Shown: in pieces, positions 21,682-32,033 of the stretch
Numbering within the stretch: position 1 is the first letter of the stretch
Layout: every line of letters begins with the position of its first letter
Assembly: GCA_963764195.1 (NCBI GenBank)
Contig: CAVXRG010000010.1
Coordinates: 1,211,041-1,275,040, forward strand
Length of the DNA stretch: 64,000 bases
Source: JBDSSS01 sp963764195
Lineage (GTDB): Bacteria; Actinomycetota; Actinomycetes; Actinomycetales; Dermatophilaceae
Direction of reading: 5' to 3'
Position numbers and translations under genes: made by a program
The notes under the pieces: model-generated
What the model saw: the letters and a program-made list of their open reading frames with translations, nothing else
What the model was told of the DNA's origin: nothing
Databases searched by the model: none

Positions 21682-23187
21682 CGACGACCTTGACCACGGA
21701 CCACGCCGACGGCGATGACCCGCAGGCGACGCTCGACCCCCTGCTCGAGGCGGCGGCGGCGGCCGCGCCGGCGCTCGCCGCATCGGCCCCGAGCGAGCGT
21801 GCGGGCTGGCTCCGCGCGGTCGCCTCCGCCCTCGAGGACGCAGAACCCACCCTGCTGCCGCTCGCGCAGCAGGAGTCCCACCTGCCGGAGGCCCGCCTCA
21901 CCGGCGAGCTCGCCCGCACCTGCTTCCAGCTCCGCCTCCTCGCCGACGAGATCACGCTCGGCGGCTACCTGGGGGCGACCATCGACCACGCCGACCCCGA
22001 CTGGGGTATGGGGCCCCGGCCGGACCTTCGCCGGATGATGCGTCCCCTCGGGCCGGTCGCGGTGTGGGCGGCCAGCAACTTCCCGTTCGCCTTCAGCGTG
22101 GCCGGGGGTGACACGGCATCCGCCCTCGCTGCCGGCTGCCCCGTCGTGCTCGTGGCCCACCCCGGGCACCCGACGCTGTCCGACGCGACGGCCGAGGTCG
22201 TCACCGGGGCTCTCACGCGGGCCGGGGCGCCGGACGGGACCTTCGCGATGACGCGCGGCCTCGAGACCGGCCAGGCGCTCATCCAGGATCCCCGCGTCAC
22301 GGCCGGTGCGTTCACCGGGTCGCTCGGTGGCGGCCGGGCCCTCTTCGACCTCGCCGTCTCCCGACCGGTGCCGATCCCGTTCTACGGCGAGCTCGGCAGC
22401 GTCAACCCTGCCTTCGTCACCCGGGGAGCCTCGGAAGGTCGCCCGGCCGAGGTCGCCGACGGGTTCGTCGCGTCGATGACGATGGGGGCGGGCCAGTTCT
22501 GCACCAAGCCGGGCCTGCTCGTCCTGCCGCGCGGGTCCGCGGTCATCGACCTCGTCGCCGAGCGCATCGCCGCGATGGACGGTGGCCCGCTGCTCAACGA
22601 CAAGATCCGGGAAGGCTACGGGTCAGCCCTGTCCGCCCTGGCCGGCCGCGACGGTGTGGAGGTCGCCGCCGGCAGCAGCACCCCCGCCGACGAGCCGGCA
22701 CCGACGGTCCTGCGCTCGACGGCGGCGGCCCTGCTCGCGGACGACCGGCTGGCCCACGAGGTCTTCGGCCCGGCCGCCCTCGTGCGTCGAGTACGGCGAC
22801 GAGGAGCGAGCTGGTCGCGGTCGCGTCAAGTCCGTCGCCGGGCAGCTCACGGCGACGGTGTGCGGCAGGACGCGGACGACGCCGTGGTCGACCGCGCTGC
22901 TCACCACGCTGGCCGGTCGGGCCGGACGCGTCCTGCTCAACGGGTGGCCGACCGGGGTGACCGTCTCCTACGCCCAGCAGCACGGCGGCCCCTACCCCGC
23001 GACGACGGCCGTGGGCACGACCTCGGTGGGGACGGCGGCGATCGGTCGGTTCCTGCGTCCCGTGGCCTACCAGGGCGTCCCGGAGGCGCTCCTGCCGCCC
23101 GCCCTGCAGGACGCCAACCCGTGGGGGATCCCCCGGCGGGTCGACGGGCGAGACGTCGCTGGGGACGCCGCTCAGTCGCGACCGTAG
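21678..23187 (+). CDS. 2-Ketoglutarate semialdehyde dehydrogenase, frameshifted
   Basis: NADP-type aldehyde dehydrogenase oxidising 2-ketoglutarate semialdehyde to 2-oxoglutarate, the last step of the cassette. The first part reads cleanly to HEVFGPAALV, with NFPFAFSVAGGDTASALAAG, TGSLGGGRALFDLA, the catalytic Glu in FYGELGSVNP and the catalytic Cys in GAGQFCTKPG. Between about 22785 and 22900 several single-base shifts scramble the frame; from about 22900 the family C-terminus resumes in another frame (LLNGWPTGVTVSYAQQHGG...AIGRFLRPVAYQGVP), ending TAG at 23185. Flanking parts are intact, so sequence error or a recent lesion is likely. It overlaps the FAH gene by ATGA and the convergent ugd by 16 bases. 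Confidence 0.85.
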
Positions 23188-24338
23188 ATGTCGCGGGTGT
23201 AGACCTTGTCGGCCACGTCGGCGAGGTGGACGTCGTGCCGGTTCGCGACGATGACGTCGGCCGTCGCGGTGAACTCCGCGAGGTCGCGGATGACGCGGGA
23301 GTGGTAGAACTCGTCGTCCTCGAGCGCCGGCTCGTAGACGACCACCTCGATGCCCTTGGCCTTGATCCGCTTCATGATCCCCTGGATGCTCGAGGACCTG
23401 AAGTTGTCGGACTCCGACTTCATCACGAGGCGGTACATCCCGACCACCTCCGGCTCGCGCGCGAGGATGTCGCGGGCGATGAAGTCCTTGCGCGTCGCGT
23501 TGGAGTCGACGATGGCGTGGATGAGGTTCTGCGGGACCTCGTTGTAGTTGGCGAGCAGCTGCCTGGTGTCCTTGGGCAGGCAGTACCCGCCGTAACCGAA
23601 GGACGGGTTGTTGTAGTGCGACCCGATCCGGGGGTCGAGCCCGACCCCCTCGATGATCGAGCGGGTGTCGAGACCGTGCGACACGGCATACGTGTCGAGC
23701 TCGTTGAAGTAGGCGACGCGCATCGCGAGGTAGGTGTTGGCGAAGAGCTTGATCGCCTCGGCCTCGGCCGACTCGGTGAACAGGACGGGGACGTCCGGGT
23801 CCTCGGACCCCTCGACGAGGAGGCGCGCGAACTCCCGGGCCTGGTCGCTCTTGCCCCCGACGACGATGCGGCTCGGGTGGAGGTTGTCCCACAGCGCCCG
23901 ACCCTCGCGGAGGAACTCGGGCGCGAAGAGGATGCGTCCGGAGGGGAACTCTGCGCGCATGCGCTCCGTGAAGCCCACCGGGATCGTCGAGCGGATGACG
24001 ATCGTCGTGTCCGGCGCGGCGGCGAGGGCCGCCGCGATGACGGTCTCGACCGAGCTCGTGTCGAAGAAGTTCGTGTCGGGGTCGTAGTCGGTGGGGGTCG
24101 CCACGACGACGAACTCCGCGCCGTCGTAGGCGGCTGCCGCGTCGGTCGTCGCGGTGAGCGCGATCTCACCGAGCGCCAGCCGCTCCTCGATGTCGGCGTC
24201 GACGATGGGCGAGCGCCCGGCGTTGACGAGCGCGACCCGGTCGGGGTCGAGCTCGAGGGCGACGACGTCGGCACCCCCCGCGAGGATGATGGCGTTGGAC
24301 AGGCCCACATAGCCGAGGCCGACGACGGTGATCTTCAT
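23172..24338 (-). CDS. ugd: UDP-glucose 6-dehydrogenase
   Basis: Oxidises UDP-glucose to UDP-glucuronate (or a related nucleotide sugar) for wall polymers or capsule. 388 residues with the N-terminal NAD motif GLGYVG at residues 7-12, the STIPVG and EFLREG segments, and the catalytic Cys in SFGYGGYCLPKDT near residue 255. The short length and C-terminal end match the Ugd of Gram-positives and enterobacteria. ATG at 24338 is preceded by TAGGCT six bases away. It is transcribed alone, 15 kb from the polysaccharide locus, but may supply it with uronic acid. Confidence 0.93.
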   Translation of the reverse strand: MKITVVGLGYVGLSNAIILAGGADVVALELDPDRVALVNAGRSPIVDADIEERLALGEIALTATTDAAAAYDGAEFVVVATPTDYDPDTNFFDTSSVETVIAAALAAAPDTTIVIRSTIPVGFTERMRAEFPSGRILFAPEFLREGRALWDNLHPSRIVVGGKSDQAREFARLLVEGSEDPDVPVLFTESAEAEAIKLFANTYLAMRVAYFNELDTYAVSHGLDTRSIIEGVGLDPRIGSHYNNPSFGYGGYCLPKDTRQLLANYNEVPQNLIHAIVDSNATRKDFIARDILAREPEVVGMYRLVMKSESDNFRSSSIQGIMKRIKAKGIEVVVYEPALEDDEFYHSRVIRDLAEFTATADVIVANRHDVHLADVADKVYTRDIYGRD

Positions 24339-24344
24339 GCCCGC

Positions 24345-24350
24345 AGCCTA
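24345..24350 (-). promoter_or_regulatory. ugd leaderless -10 box
   Basis: Minus-strand TAGGCT six bases before the ATG at 24338; no ribosome binding site in between. Confidence 0.4.
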
Positions 24351-24396
24351 GGGGCTGAGCCGGGGCAAACCATGACGCGTCGGGCCATCGTCGGGC

Positions 24397-25368
24397 TCAG
24401 CCCACCGGGCCGACGCCCGTGGCCTGCTCGACGAAGGCCCGGAAGCGCGCCACGTCGGCGGCGGTCTCCACCCCCACCGGTGCGTAGTGCGCGGGGCGGG
24501 GCCGGCGGTCGTGCCAGAGCTGGCCCGAGCCGAGGTCGTCGTCCGTGGCGGTCAGCCACACGGTGGTGTCCGCTCCCGACTCGGCGTCGCGGAGCAACGG
24601 TCGCACGAGCGAGGCGAAACGCGGCAGGGAGTCGGTGATCCCGGGGGTCGAGGCCCACCCCGGGTGGGTCGAGGCCACGGCGACACCGCGACCGGCGAGG
24701 TCGGCCGCCCAGCAGCGGGCGAGCACGATCTGCATGCGCTTGGTCCGGGCGTATGCGGTCACGCCCGAGTAGTCGTCGGCCGGCACGGCATACTCCGGGT
24801 CGGCGACGGCGAGCCGCTGGCCGTAGGCGCCACCAGAAGTGACGACGACGACGCGGCCCCCGCCGAGGACGTCGGCGAGGCCGTGGGTCAGCACGTGCGG
24901 GCCGAGCACGTGGGTGGCGAGGGCGAGCTCGTGACCCTCACTCGTCTCCGTGCGCTCGCGGGGCAGGACCCCGGCGTTGTGGACGAGGGCGTGCAGTCGC
25001 GGGACGCGCGCGGCGAAGTCGGCGGCGAACGCACGCGTCGCCGCGAGGTCGCTGACGTCGGCGACGTCGGTGTGGACGGTCGCGTCCGGGACCCGCCGCA
25101 GCAGCTCCTCCCGGGCCGTGTCGAGGCGGCCTGCGTCCCGGCCGGTGACGTGGACCGTCGCGCCCAGCCGGGCCACCCCGGCGGCGGTGGCGAGGCCGAG
25201 CCCTCCGGTCGCGCCGGTGACGAGGACGTGCCGGCCGGCCAGGGCGTGGGCGGCGGGATCCGCGGGCCACCAGCGGCGCCGCAGGGCCGGGCCGACCCTC
25301 GTGTAACCAAGGACGAGAGACTTGTCCATGGCCCAGTCGAGCGCGGACTCGGCACGGCGGGGACTCAT
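24397..25368 (-). CDS. Short-chain dehydrogenase/reductase (DHRS12-like)
   Basis: NAD(P)-dependent oxidoreductase of 323 residues. The Rossmann motif TGATGGLG lies about 50 residues in, after an N-terminal extension (SALDWAMDKSLVLGYTRVG) that is characteristic of the DHRS12-like subgroup. NAG is present (HNAGVLPRER), with the catalytic Ser in VTSGGAYG and Tyr-x3-Lys as YARTKRM. Substrate unknown. ATG at 25368 is chosen because it begins the extension and is preceded by TACAGT at leaderless spacing. Divergent from the sdh operon. Confidence 0.87.
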   Translation of the reverse strand: MSPRRAESALDWAMDKSLVLGYTRVGPALRRRWWPADPAAHALAGRHVLVTGATGGLGLATAAGVARLGATVHVTGRDAGRLDTAREELLRRVPDATVHTDVADVSDLAATRAFAADFAARVPRLHALVHNAGVLPRERTETSEGHELALATHVLGPHVLTHGLADVLGGGRVVVVTSGGAYGQRLAVADPEYAVPADDYSGVTAYARTKRMQIVLARCWAADLAGRGVAVASTHPGWASTPGITDSLPRFASLVRPLLRDAESGADTTVWLTATDDDLGSGQLWHDRRPRPAHYAPVGVETAADVARFRAFVEQATGVGPVG

Positions 25369-25374
25369 GGCGTC

Positions 25375-25462
25375 ACTGTAGGGGCCCGCGTGGGTGCAAA
25401 AAGTCACACTGCTGCGGTACCCGTCAGTAGGAGTCGGGCCGCGGAGCCGTGCCAGATAGGGT
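25375..25462. promoter_or_regulatory. Divergent leaderless -10 boxes, SDR gene and sdhC
   Basis: Minus strand TACAGT (25380-25375) is six bases before the SDR ATG. Plus strand TAGGGT (25457-25462) is six bases before the sdhC GTG at 25469. Neither start has a ribosome binding site. Confidence 0.45.
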
Positions 25463-25468
25463 GAAAAC

Positions 25469-26194
25469 GTGGCCACCAACACTCTCCCGAAGTCGGGAAC
25501 CCCTCGTGGGACGCTCTCGGCACGCCGAACGACCGTGTTCATGAAACTGCTCATGGCCGTCTCCGGTGCGCTCTTCGTCTTCTACGTCCTCGTGCACATG
25601 TACGGCAACCTCAAGATCTTCTGGGGGACGGCGCCGTTCGACGAGTACGCCCACCACCTGCGGACGATCCTGACCCCGATCCTCCCGTACGGCGGGTTCC
25701 TCTGGCTCTTCCGGGCCGCGCTCATCGTCGCCCTCGTCGTCCACGCGTACGCCGCCTTCTACCTGTGGAGCAAGGCCAACGGCGCGCGCACGACCCGCTA
25801 CGTCGCCAAGGAGGCGGCCCGGGTGACGGTGCGCAGCAAGATGATGCGCTGGGGCGGTGTCGCACTGCTCGCCTTCCTCGTGTGGCACCTGCTGCAGTTC
25901 TCGATCGTCAAGTTCAACGTCGGTCCCGACGCGGCCAACGGCAGCCCGGGTGCGCTCGTCATCTCGAGCTTCCAGGTCTGGTGGGTCGTCCTCATCTACC
26001 TGATCGCCATGGTCGCGCTGGCCATGCACCTCTACCACGGCGTGTGGAGCGCCTCGCAGACCCTGGGGTGGGTGAGCACCGCCCGCGCGCGGCGCATCTC
26101 CCGCACCACGGCGACGACCATCGCGCTCGTCACCGCCGTCGGCTTCATGCTCCCGCCGCTGGCCATCCTGTTCGGCATCGTCAAGGGGAACTGA
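25469..26194 (+). CDS. sdhC: Succinate dehydrogenase cytochrome b558 subunit
   Basis: Membrane anchor of the succinate dehydrogenase/fumarate reductase complex that passes electrons between quinone and the iron-sulfur subunit. 241 residues, about five helices, with histidines suited to haem ligation in VLVHMYGNL, HHLRTIL, VVHAYAAF, VWHLLQF and AMHLYHGVW, which fits the single-polypeptide, di-haem b558 type. No SdhD is present, as expected for this type. The sdhA gene follows after 2 bases. GTG start at 25469, probably leaderless. Confidence 0.93.
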   Translation: MATNTLPKSGTPRGTLSARRTTVFMKLLMAVSGALFVFYVLVHMYGNLKIFWGTAPFDEYAHHLRTILTPILPYGGFLWLFRAALIVALVVHAYAAFYLWSKANGARTTRYVAKEAARVTVRSKMMRWGGVALLAFLVWHLLQFSIVKFNVGPDAANGSPGALVISSFQVWWVVLIYLIAMVALAMHLYHGVWSASQTLGWVSTARARRISRTTATTIALVTAVGFMLPPLAILFGIVKGN

Positions 26195-26196
26195 CC

Positions 26197-28176
<1,980 letters not shown>

Positions 28177-28920
28177 ATGAACCTCACCCTCAACATCTGG
28201 CGTCAGGCCGGCCCCCAGTCCACCGGCGAGATGGTCACCTATCCCGTCACGGACATCTCCGAGGACATGTCCTTCCTCGAGATGCTCGACGTGCTCAACG
28301 AGCAGCTCAACGCCGACGGCCACGAGCCGATCGCGTTCGACTCCGACTGCCGCGAGGGCATCTGCGGGGCATGCGGCCTGATGATCTCCGGCCGCGCCCA
28401 CGGCCCCGAGGTGACGACGACGTGCCAGCTGCACATGCGCTCGTTCTCCGACGGCGAGGAGATCACGATCGAGCCGTGGCGGGCCGACGCCTTCCCCGTC
28501 ATCAAGGATCTCGTCGTCGACCGCGGCGCCTTCGACCGGATCATCCAGGCCGGTGGCTTCATCAGCGCCAACACCGGCTCGGCCCCCGAGGCGCACGCGG
28601 CCCCGGTCCCCAAGAAGGACGCCGACCGCTCGTTCATGGCGGCCGCCTGCATCGGTTGCGGGGCCTGCGTGGCCGCGTGTCCGAACGCGTCCGGCATGCT
28701 CTTCATGGGCGCGAAGATCACCCACCTCGGCGAGCTGCCCCAGGGCCAGCCGGAGCGCGACGCCCGCGTCGTGTCGATGGTGAGCACCCACGACCACGAG
28801 GGCTTCGGCGGCTGCACCAACGTCGGCGCCTGCGCGGACGCGTGCCCGAAGGAGATCCCGCTCGACGTGATCAACCAGCTCAACAAGGACCTGCGCCACG
28901 CGCTGATGAACGGCGAGTGA
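28177..28920 (+). CDS. sdhB: Succinate dehydrogenase iron-sulfur subunit
   Basis: 247-residue electron-transfer subunit. The N-terminal domain has the 2Fe-2S cluster motif CREGICGACG with a further Cys in TTTCQLHM; the C-terminal domain has CIGCGACVAACPN and CTNVGACADACPKEIPLD for the 4Fe-4S and 3Fe-4S clusters. The ATG follows the sdhA stop directly, completing sdhCAB, and a strong terminator lies 25 bases downstream. Confidence 0.96.
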   Translation: MNLTLNIWRQAGPQSTGEMVTYPVTDISEDMSFLEMLDVLNEQLNADGHEPIAFDSDCREGICGACGLMISGRAHGPEVTTTCQLHMRSFSDGEEITIEPWRADAFPVIKDLVVDRGAFDRIIQAGGFISANTGSAPEAHAAPVPKKDADRSFMAAACIGCGACVAACPNASGMLFMGAKITHLGELPQGQPERDARVVSMVSTHDHEGFGGCTNVGACADACPKEIPLDVINQLNKDLRHALMNGE

Positions 28921-28944
28921 CCGCCCGCTCCTGATCGTCGACCG

Positions 28945-28973
28945 GCCCGCCCCCTCCACGCGAGGGGGCGGGC
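28945..28973. terminator. sdhCAB terminator
   Basis: Perfect 12-bp stem GCCCGCCCCCTC / GAGGGGGCGGGC with loop CACGC, followed by TCGTCTGT. It lies between the convergent sdhB and yihY-like genes and can serve both. Confidence 0.8.
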
Positions 28974-28980
28974 TCGTCTG

Positions 28981-30045
28981 TCAGCGGCGGCGGCGCAGAG
29001 CCGTGGCCGCGAGCGCGCCGGCCGCGCCGAGGACCACGCCGGAGGCGAGGCTGGCTCGGTCCCTGGCCCGCACCGGCACGTGATCGTGATCGGGTGGACG
29101 GGAGGCGGGGACGGCGGCGCCCGTCTCGCTGCCGTCGAGGTCGGGGTCTGCGGTGGCAGGGTCGGCGGGACCCGTCACGCCGGCGATCTCGCGCACGTCG
29201 AGGTCGTGGGAGGCCCATGCCGCCGACAGCAGGACGACCCGGGACATGAGGTTGAACCAGAAGAGGAGTCCGACCGAGACGGCCACGGCGCCGAGGAGCG
29301 GGTTGCTGCTCGCCTGGCTGATGAGCCGGGCGCCGAAGAACTTCAGCACCGTGAGCAGCACGGCCCCGACGATCGCGCCCGCCCGGACCGCAGGCCAGGG
29401 CAGCGCGACGCCGGAGAGCAGCCGGAGGAGCACGACCATGATGAGCGTGTCGAACAGGAGCGCGACGACGAGTCCGAGCGCGCCGACGAGCAGGCCCTGA
29501 CCGGGCAGCCCGATCCATGTGGCGACGGTGCCGGCGAGCCCGCCGACGACGCTCGTGACGACGGCCGACAGCACGATGGCGACGCCGAGGGTCACGAGCA
29601 CCCCGAGGTCGCGGGCCTTGGTCAGCGCGAAGTTGCCGGTCGCGGCCTTGAGACGGAAGAGGCTCCGGATGCCGGTGCGCAGGGCGCCGACCCAGCCGAG
29701 CCCGGCGTAGAGCAGGGTGACGAAGGCGACGATCCCGGTGATCGTCAGGGTGAGGCTCTGCGGCGCCTCGATGGCGATGACGCCCGTCGGGTTGGCGTCG
29801 GTCTTGACCATGCCGGGCAGGATCGTGTTGAGGGAGTCCCCGATCGACTGGAGCAGCTCGGGCCGGCCCTGGAGCACGAAGCCGAAGACGGCGAAGCCCA
29901 GGGCCAGGGCCGGGAAGACCGAGAAGAACGCGAAGTAGCCGACGCCAGCGGCGAGGAGGTTGCCGTTGGCCTTGCCGTAGCGGTCGTAGACGCGGTAGGG
30001 ACGGGACTGCTTCAGGCGCGAGATCCACCCGGTGATGACGTCCAC
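28981..30045 (-). CDS. YihY/BrkB-family membrane protein
   Basis: Integral membrane protein of 354 residues, about six helices, with the family signature AAGVGYFAFFSVFPALAL near residue 32 and the later WFNLMSRVVLLSAAWA segment. The C-terminal 75 residues are charged and then end in a short hydrophobic stretch and RRRR, probably cytosolic. Biochemical role of the family is unsettled (once called RNase BN in error). GTG at 30045; the upstream 2H-phosphoesterase gene ends three bases earlier, so they form one transcript. Confidence 0.9.
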   Translation of the reverse strand: MDVITGWISRLKQSRPYRVYDRYGKANGNLLAAGVGYFAFFSVFPALALGFAVFGFVLQGRPELLQSIGDSLNTILPGMVKTDANPTGVIAIEAPQSLTLTITGIVAFVTLLYAGLGWVGALRTGIRSLFRLKAATGNFALTKARDLGVLVTLGVAIVLSAVVTSVVGGLAGTVATWIGLPGQGLLVGALGLVVALLFDTLIMVVLLRLLSGVALPWPAVRAGAIVGAVLLTVLKFFGARLISQASSNPLLGAVAVSVGLLFWFNLMSRVVLLSAAWASHDLDVREIAGVTGPADPATADPDLDGSETGAAVPASRPPDHDHVPVRARDRASLASGVVLGAAGALAATALRRRR

Positions 30046-30048
30046 CGA

Positions 30049-30579
30049 TCAGCTCGCCCCGAGGGTGAAGTCGTGCACGGGTCGCCACCGGTCGTCGGCG
30101 CCCTGCTCGTAGACGTTGAAGGCCGTGACCCGGAAGCCCACGGCGTAGTCGGCGAGGTCGTCGAAGGCCCGGTCGAGCTGGTGGGCCTCGACGTTGTGGG
30201 CGACGGTGACGTGGGGGTGGTAGTAGAAGTCGAGGGTGCGCGCCACCGGCCCGCGTCGCAGTCCCATCTCCAGGCTCTCGCAGGCGGAGACACCCCGCGC
30301 GACCTGGATGAACACGACGTCGGAGAGCGGGCGGAAGGTGCCGGTGCCCCGCAGCAGCACGTCGAACGGCTTCTGCGCCGTCGCCACGGCAGCGCAGTGG
30401 GCCCGGAACGCGGCATACACCTCGTCGTCCACCGGGGTGGGTGGGAGCAGGGTGATGTGGGCGGGGATCCGCCAGGCCGCGGGGTCGCCGAAGTCGTGGC
30501 GTCGCTGCTGGAGGTACTCGCCGTGGGGGGACGGGATCGGGATCGAGACGCCGATCGTCGTCGGGAGCGCGTCAGTCAC
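30049..30579 (-). CDS. 2'-5' RNA ligase-type 2H phosphoesterase
   Basis: 176-residue protein with two H-x-T motifs, HITLLPP and HVTVAHN, that define the 2H phosphoesterase fold and would act on 2',3'-cyclic phosphates or 2'-5' linkages. Substrate in actinobacteria is not established. GTG at 30579 is preceded by TACGGT six bases upstream and gives the usual N-terminus (IGVSIPIPSPHGEYL). First gene of the pair with the YihY-like protein; divergent from a GntR regulator. Confidence 0.87.
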   Translation of the reverse strand: MTDALPTTIGVSIPIPSPHGEYLQQRRHDFGDPAAWRIPAHITLLPPTPVDDEVYAAFRAHCAAVATAQKPFDVLLRGTGTFRPLSDVVFIQVARGVSACESLEMGLRRGPVARTLDFYYHPHVTVAHNVEAHQLDRAFDDLADYAVGFRVTAFNVYEQGADDRWRPVHDFTLGAS

Positions 30580-30585
30580 CCTGAG

Positions 30586-30591
30586 ACCGTA
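30586..30591 (-). promoter_or_regulatory. Leaderless -10 box of the 2H phosphoesterase gene
   Basis: Minus-strand TACGGT followed by six bases and GTG at 30579. Confidence 0.4.
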
Positions 30592-30633
30592 TCGTGACCC
30601 GGCCGGGCGACGGACGGACACCTGTGGCACGTC

Positions 30634-30669
30634 CTGACAGGGTGGTTAGTTATAGGTATAGTAGAACTA
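30634..30669 (+). promoter_or_regulatory. GntR gene promoter with overlapping operator
   Basis: CTGACA (30634-30639), 17-base spacer, TATAGT (30657-30662), then six bases and ATG at 30669: a full promoter predicting a transcript that starts at the ATG. The imperfect palindrome TAGTT-n13-AACTA (30647-30669, with extra inner TA pairs) covers the -10 and the start point, the expected place for autorepression by the GntR protein. Confidence 0.65.
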
Positions 30670-31025
30670 TGATCTGGCAGGTCGACCCCAGCGGCACGGC
30701 GCCGCTCTTCGAGCAGGTGGCGGCCTGCGCCCGCCGTGCGATGGCATCCGGTGAGCTCCGTCGCGGCGACCGGCTGCCCTCGGCGAAGCACGTCGCCGCC
30801 CTGCTGGAGATCAACCTGCACACCGTCCTGCGCGCCTACCAGCTGCTTCGCGACGAGGAGCTCATCGAGCTGCGCCGCGGACGCGGCGCCGTGGTGACCG
30901 CCGACGACGGCGGCGGTGCGGCCCTGCTGCGGACGCTCGTCAGCGAGCTCGTCGTGCAGGCCCGTCGGCTCGGCGCGGGGCCGGACGACCTCACCCGACT
31001 CATCGAGAGCGAGTACCGACCATGA
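30669..31025 (+). CDS. GntR-family regulator, YtrA type
   Basis: 118-residue repressor with an N-terminal winged helix (PLFEQVAACARRAMASGELR, then GDRLPSAKHVAALLEINLHTV) and only a short helical C-terminal part for dimerisation, the YtrA subfamily layout. Such regulators usually control an adjacent membrane gene; here the DUF1648 protein overlaps by ATGA. The palindrome over its own promoter suggests autorepression. Inducer unknown. Confidence 0.92.
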   Translation: MIWQVDPSGTAPLFEQVAACARRAMASGELRRGDRLPSAKHVAALLEINLHTVLRAYQLLRDEELIELRRGRGAVVTADDGGGAALLRTLVSELVVQARRLGAGPDDLTRLIESEYRP

Positions 31026-31984
31026 CGGCACCGACCAGCCCCCGACCGACGATCGCCCTGACGACCGGGGGGCTGCTCGGCGTCGTCCTCGCCGGAGTCG
31101 GTGCGCTGTGGCTCCGGGCGGCCGCCGACCGCCTGCCGGAGCGGATCGCCGTGCACTGGGGACCGGACGGGCAGCCTGACCGCTACACCGACCTCACCGG
31201 CGCCACGACGACCTCCGCCCTGCTCACCGCCCTCACTCCGCTGCTCCTCGTCGCGGTGGCCGCCGTCGTCGACCGGTCCGCCCGGTCGGTGCTCGGCGGC
31301 GCGGCGGCGGGCCTCGCGGTCTTCGTCGCCACCGTCTCCTTCGGGGCCGTCCTCGCCCAGCGGGACACCACCGGCCCGGTCGCCCTGCCGGGGGCGGTCA
31401 TCGCGATCGGAGCCGTGGCGGCGCTGGCGGTCGGCATCGGCCTCGGGTGGCTCGGCCGCCTCCCCCGCCCGGACCTCGACGGTCCGGCGGCCCCCCTCCC
31501 GGCCGACGCGCCGCGGCTCGACGTCCCGGCCACGACCCGGCTCGGATGGGTCGGTGGCGCGAGCCTGCCCGGCGCCGCGGTCGGCGCGCTCGTCGTGCTC
31601 GGGATGCTACCCCTGGCCTGGGCCGCGGTGGCGGTCTCGCCGTGGCTGTGGGTCGTCGCCGGGCTCGTCGGGGCGCTCATGGTGGCCGTGACGAGCGCCC
31701 GGGTCGTCGTCGACCACGACGGGGTGCGGGTCTCGACCCTCGGCCTCTCGTGGTCGCGGATCCCGATGGAGCGAGTGGCCTCGGCGGAGGTCGGTCAGGT
31801 CTCGGCGCTCGGCGACTTCGGCGGGTGGGGCTGGCGGATCGGTCGCGACGGCCGGCGCGGCTTCGTGACCCGCTCGGGAGAGGCCCTCGTCGTGCACCGG
31901 CGCGGCGAGCCGGACGTCGTCGTCACCGTCGACGACGCTCGCGGCGCGGCTGCGGTCGTCAACACCCTCGCGGCTCGCGCCTGA
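31022..31984 (+). CDS. DUF1648-domain membrane protein
   Basis: 320-residue membrane protein with an N-terminal DUF1648 segment (RLPERIAVHWGPDGQPDRY near residue 38) and about six helices, then a cytosolic PH-like tail (VVVDHDGVRVSTLGLSW...). DUF1648 proteins of this kind are typically encoded with a small GntR regulator, as here, with translation coupled through ATGA. A role in envelope stress or SdpI-like immunity is possible but unproven. Confidence 0.85.
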   Translation: MTAPTSPRPTIALTTGGLLGVVLAGVGALWLRAAADRLPERIAVHWGPDGQPDRYTDLTGATTTSALLTALTPLLLVAVAAVVDRSARSVLGGAAAGLAVFVATVSFGAVLAQRDTTGPVALPGAVIAIGAVAALAVGIGLGWLGRLPRPDLDGPAAPLPADAPRLDVPATTRLGWVGGASLPGAAVGALVVLGMLPLAWAAVAVSPWLWVVAGLVGALMVAVTSARVVVDHDGVRVSTLGLSWSRIPMERVASAEVGQVSALGDFGGWGWRIGRDGRRGFVTRSGEALVVHRRGEPDVVVTVDDARGAAAVVNTLAARA

Positions 31985-32000
31985 CACGGGCACCCCCCGG

Positions 32001-32028
32001 GGCGGGCCCGGGACGAACCACGCCCGCC
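32001..32028. terminator. Weak hairpin between DUF1648 and trpS
   Basis: GGCGGGC (32001-32007) and GCCCGCC (32022-32028) pair across 14 bases between two convergent genes. Weak candidate with no T-run. Confidence 0.3.
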
Positions 32029-32033
32029 GGGAG

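Noticed and set aside
21678..24638. Apparent 986-residue aldehyde dehydrogenase running across ugd
   Set aside because: After 22.79 kb the frame is shifted and reads the antisense of ugd; the dehydrogenase C-terminus lies in another frame and stops at 23187.
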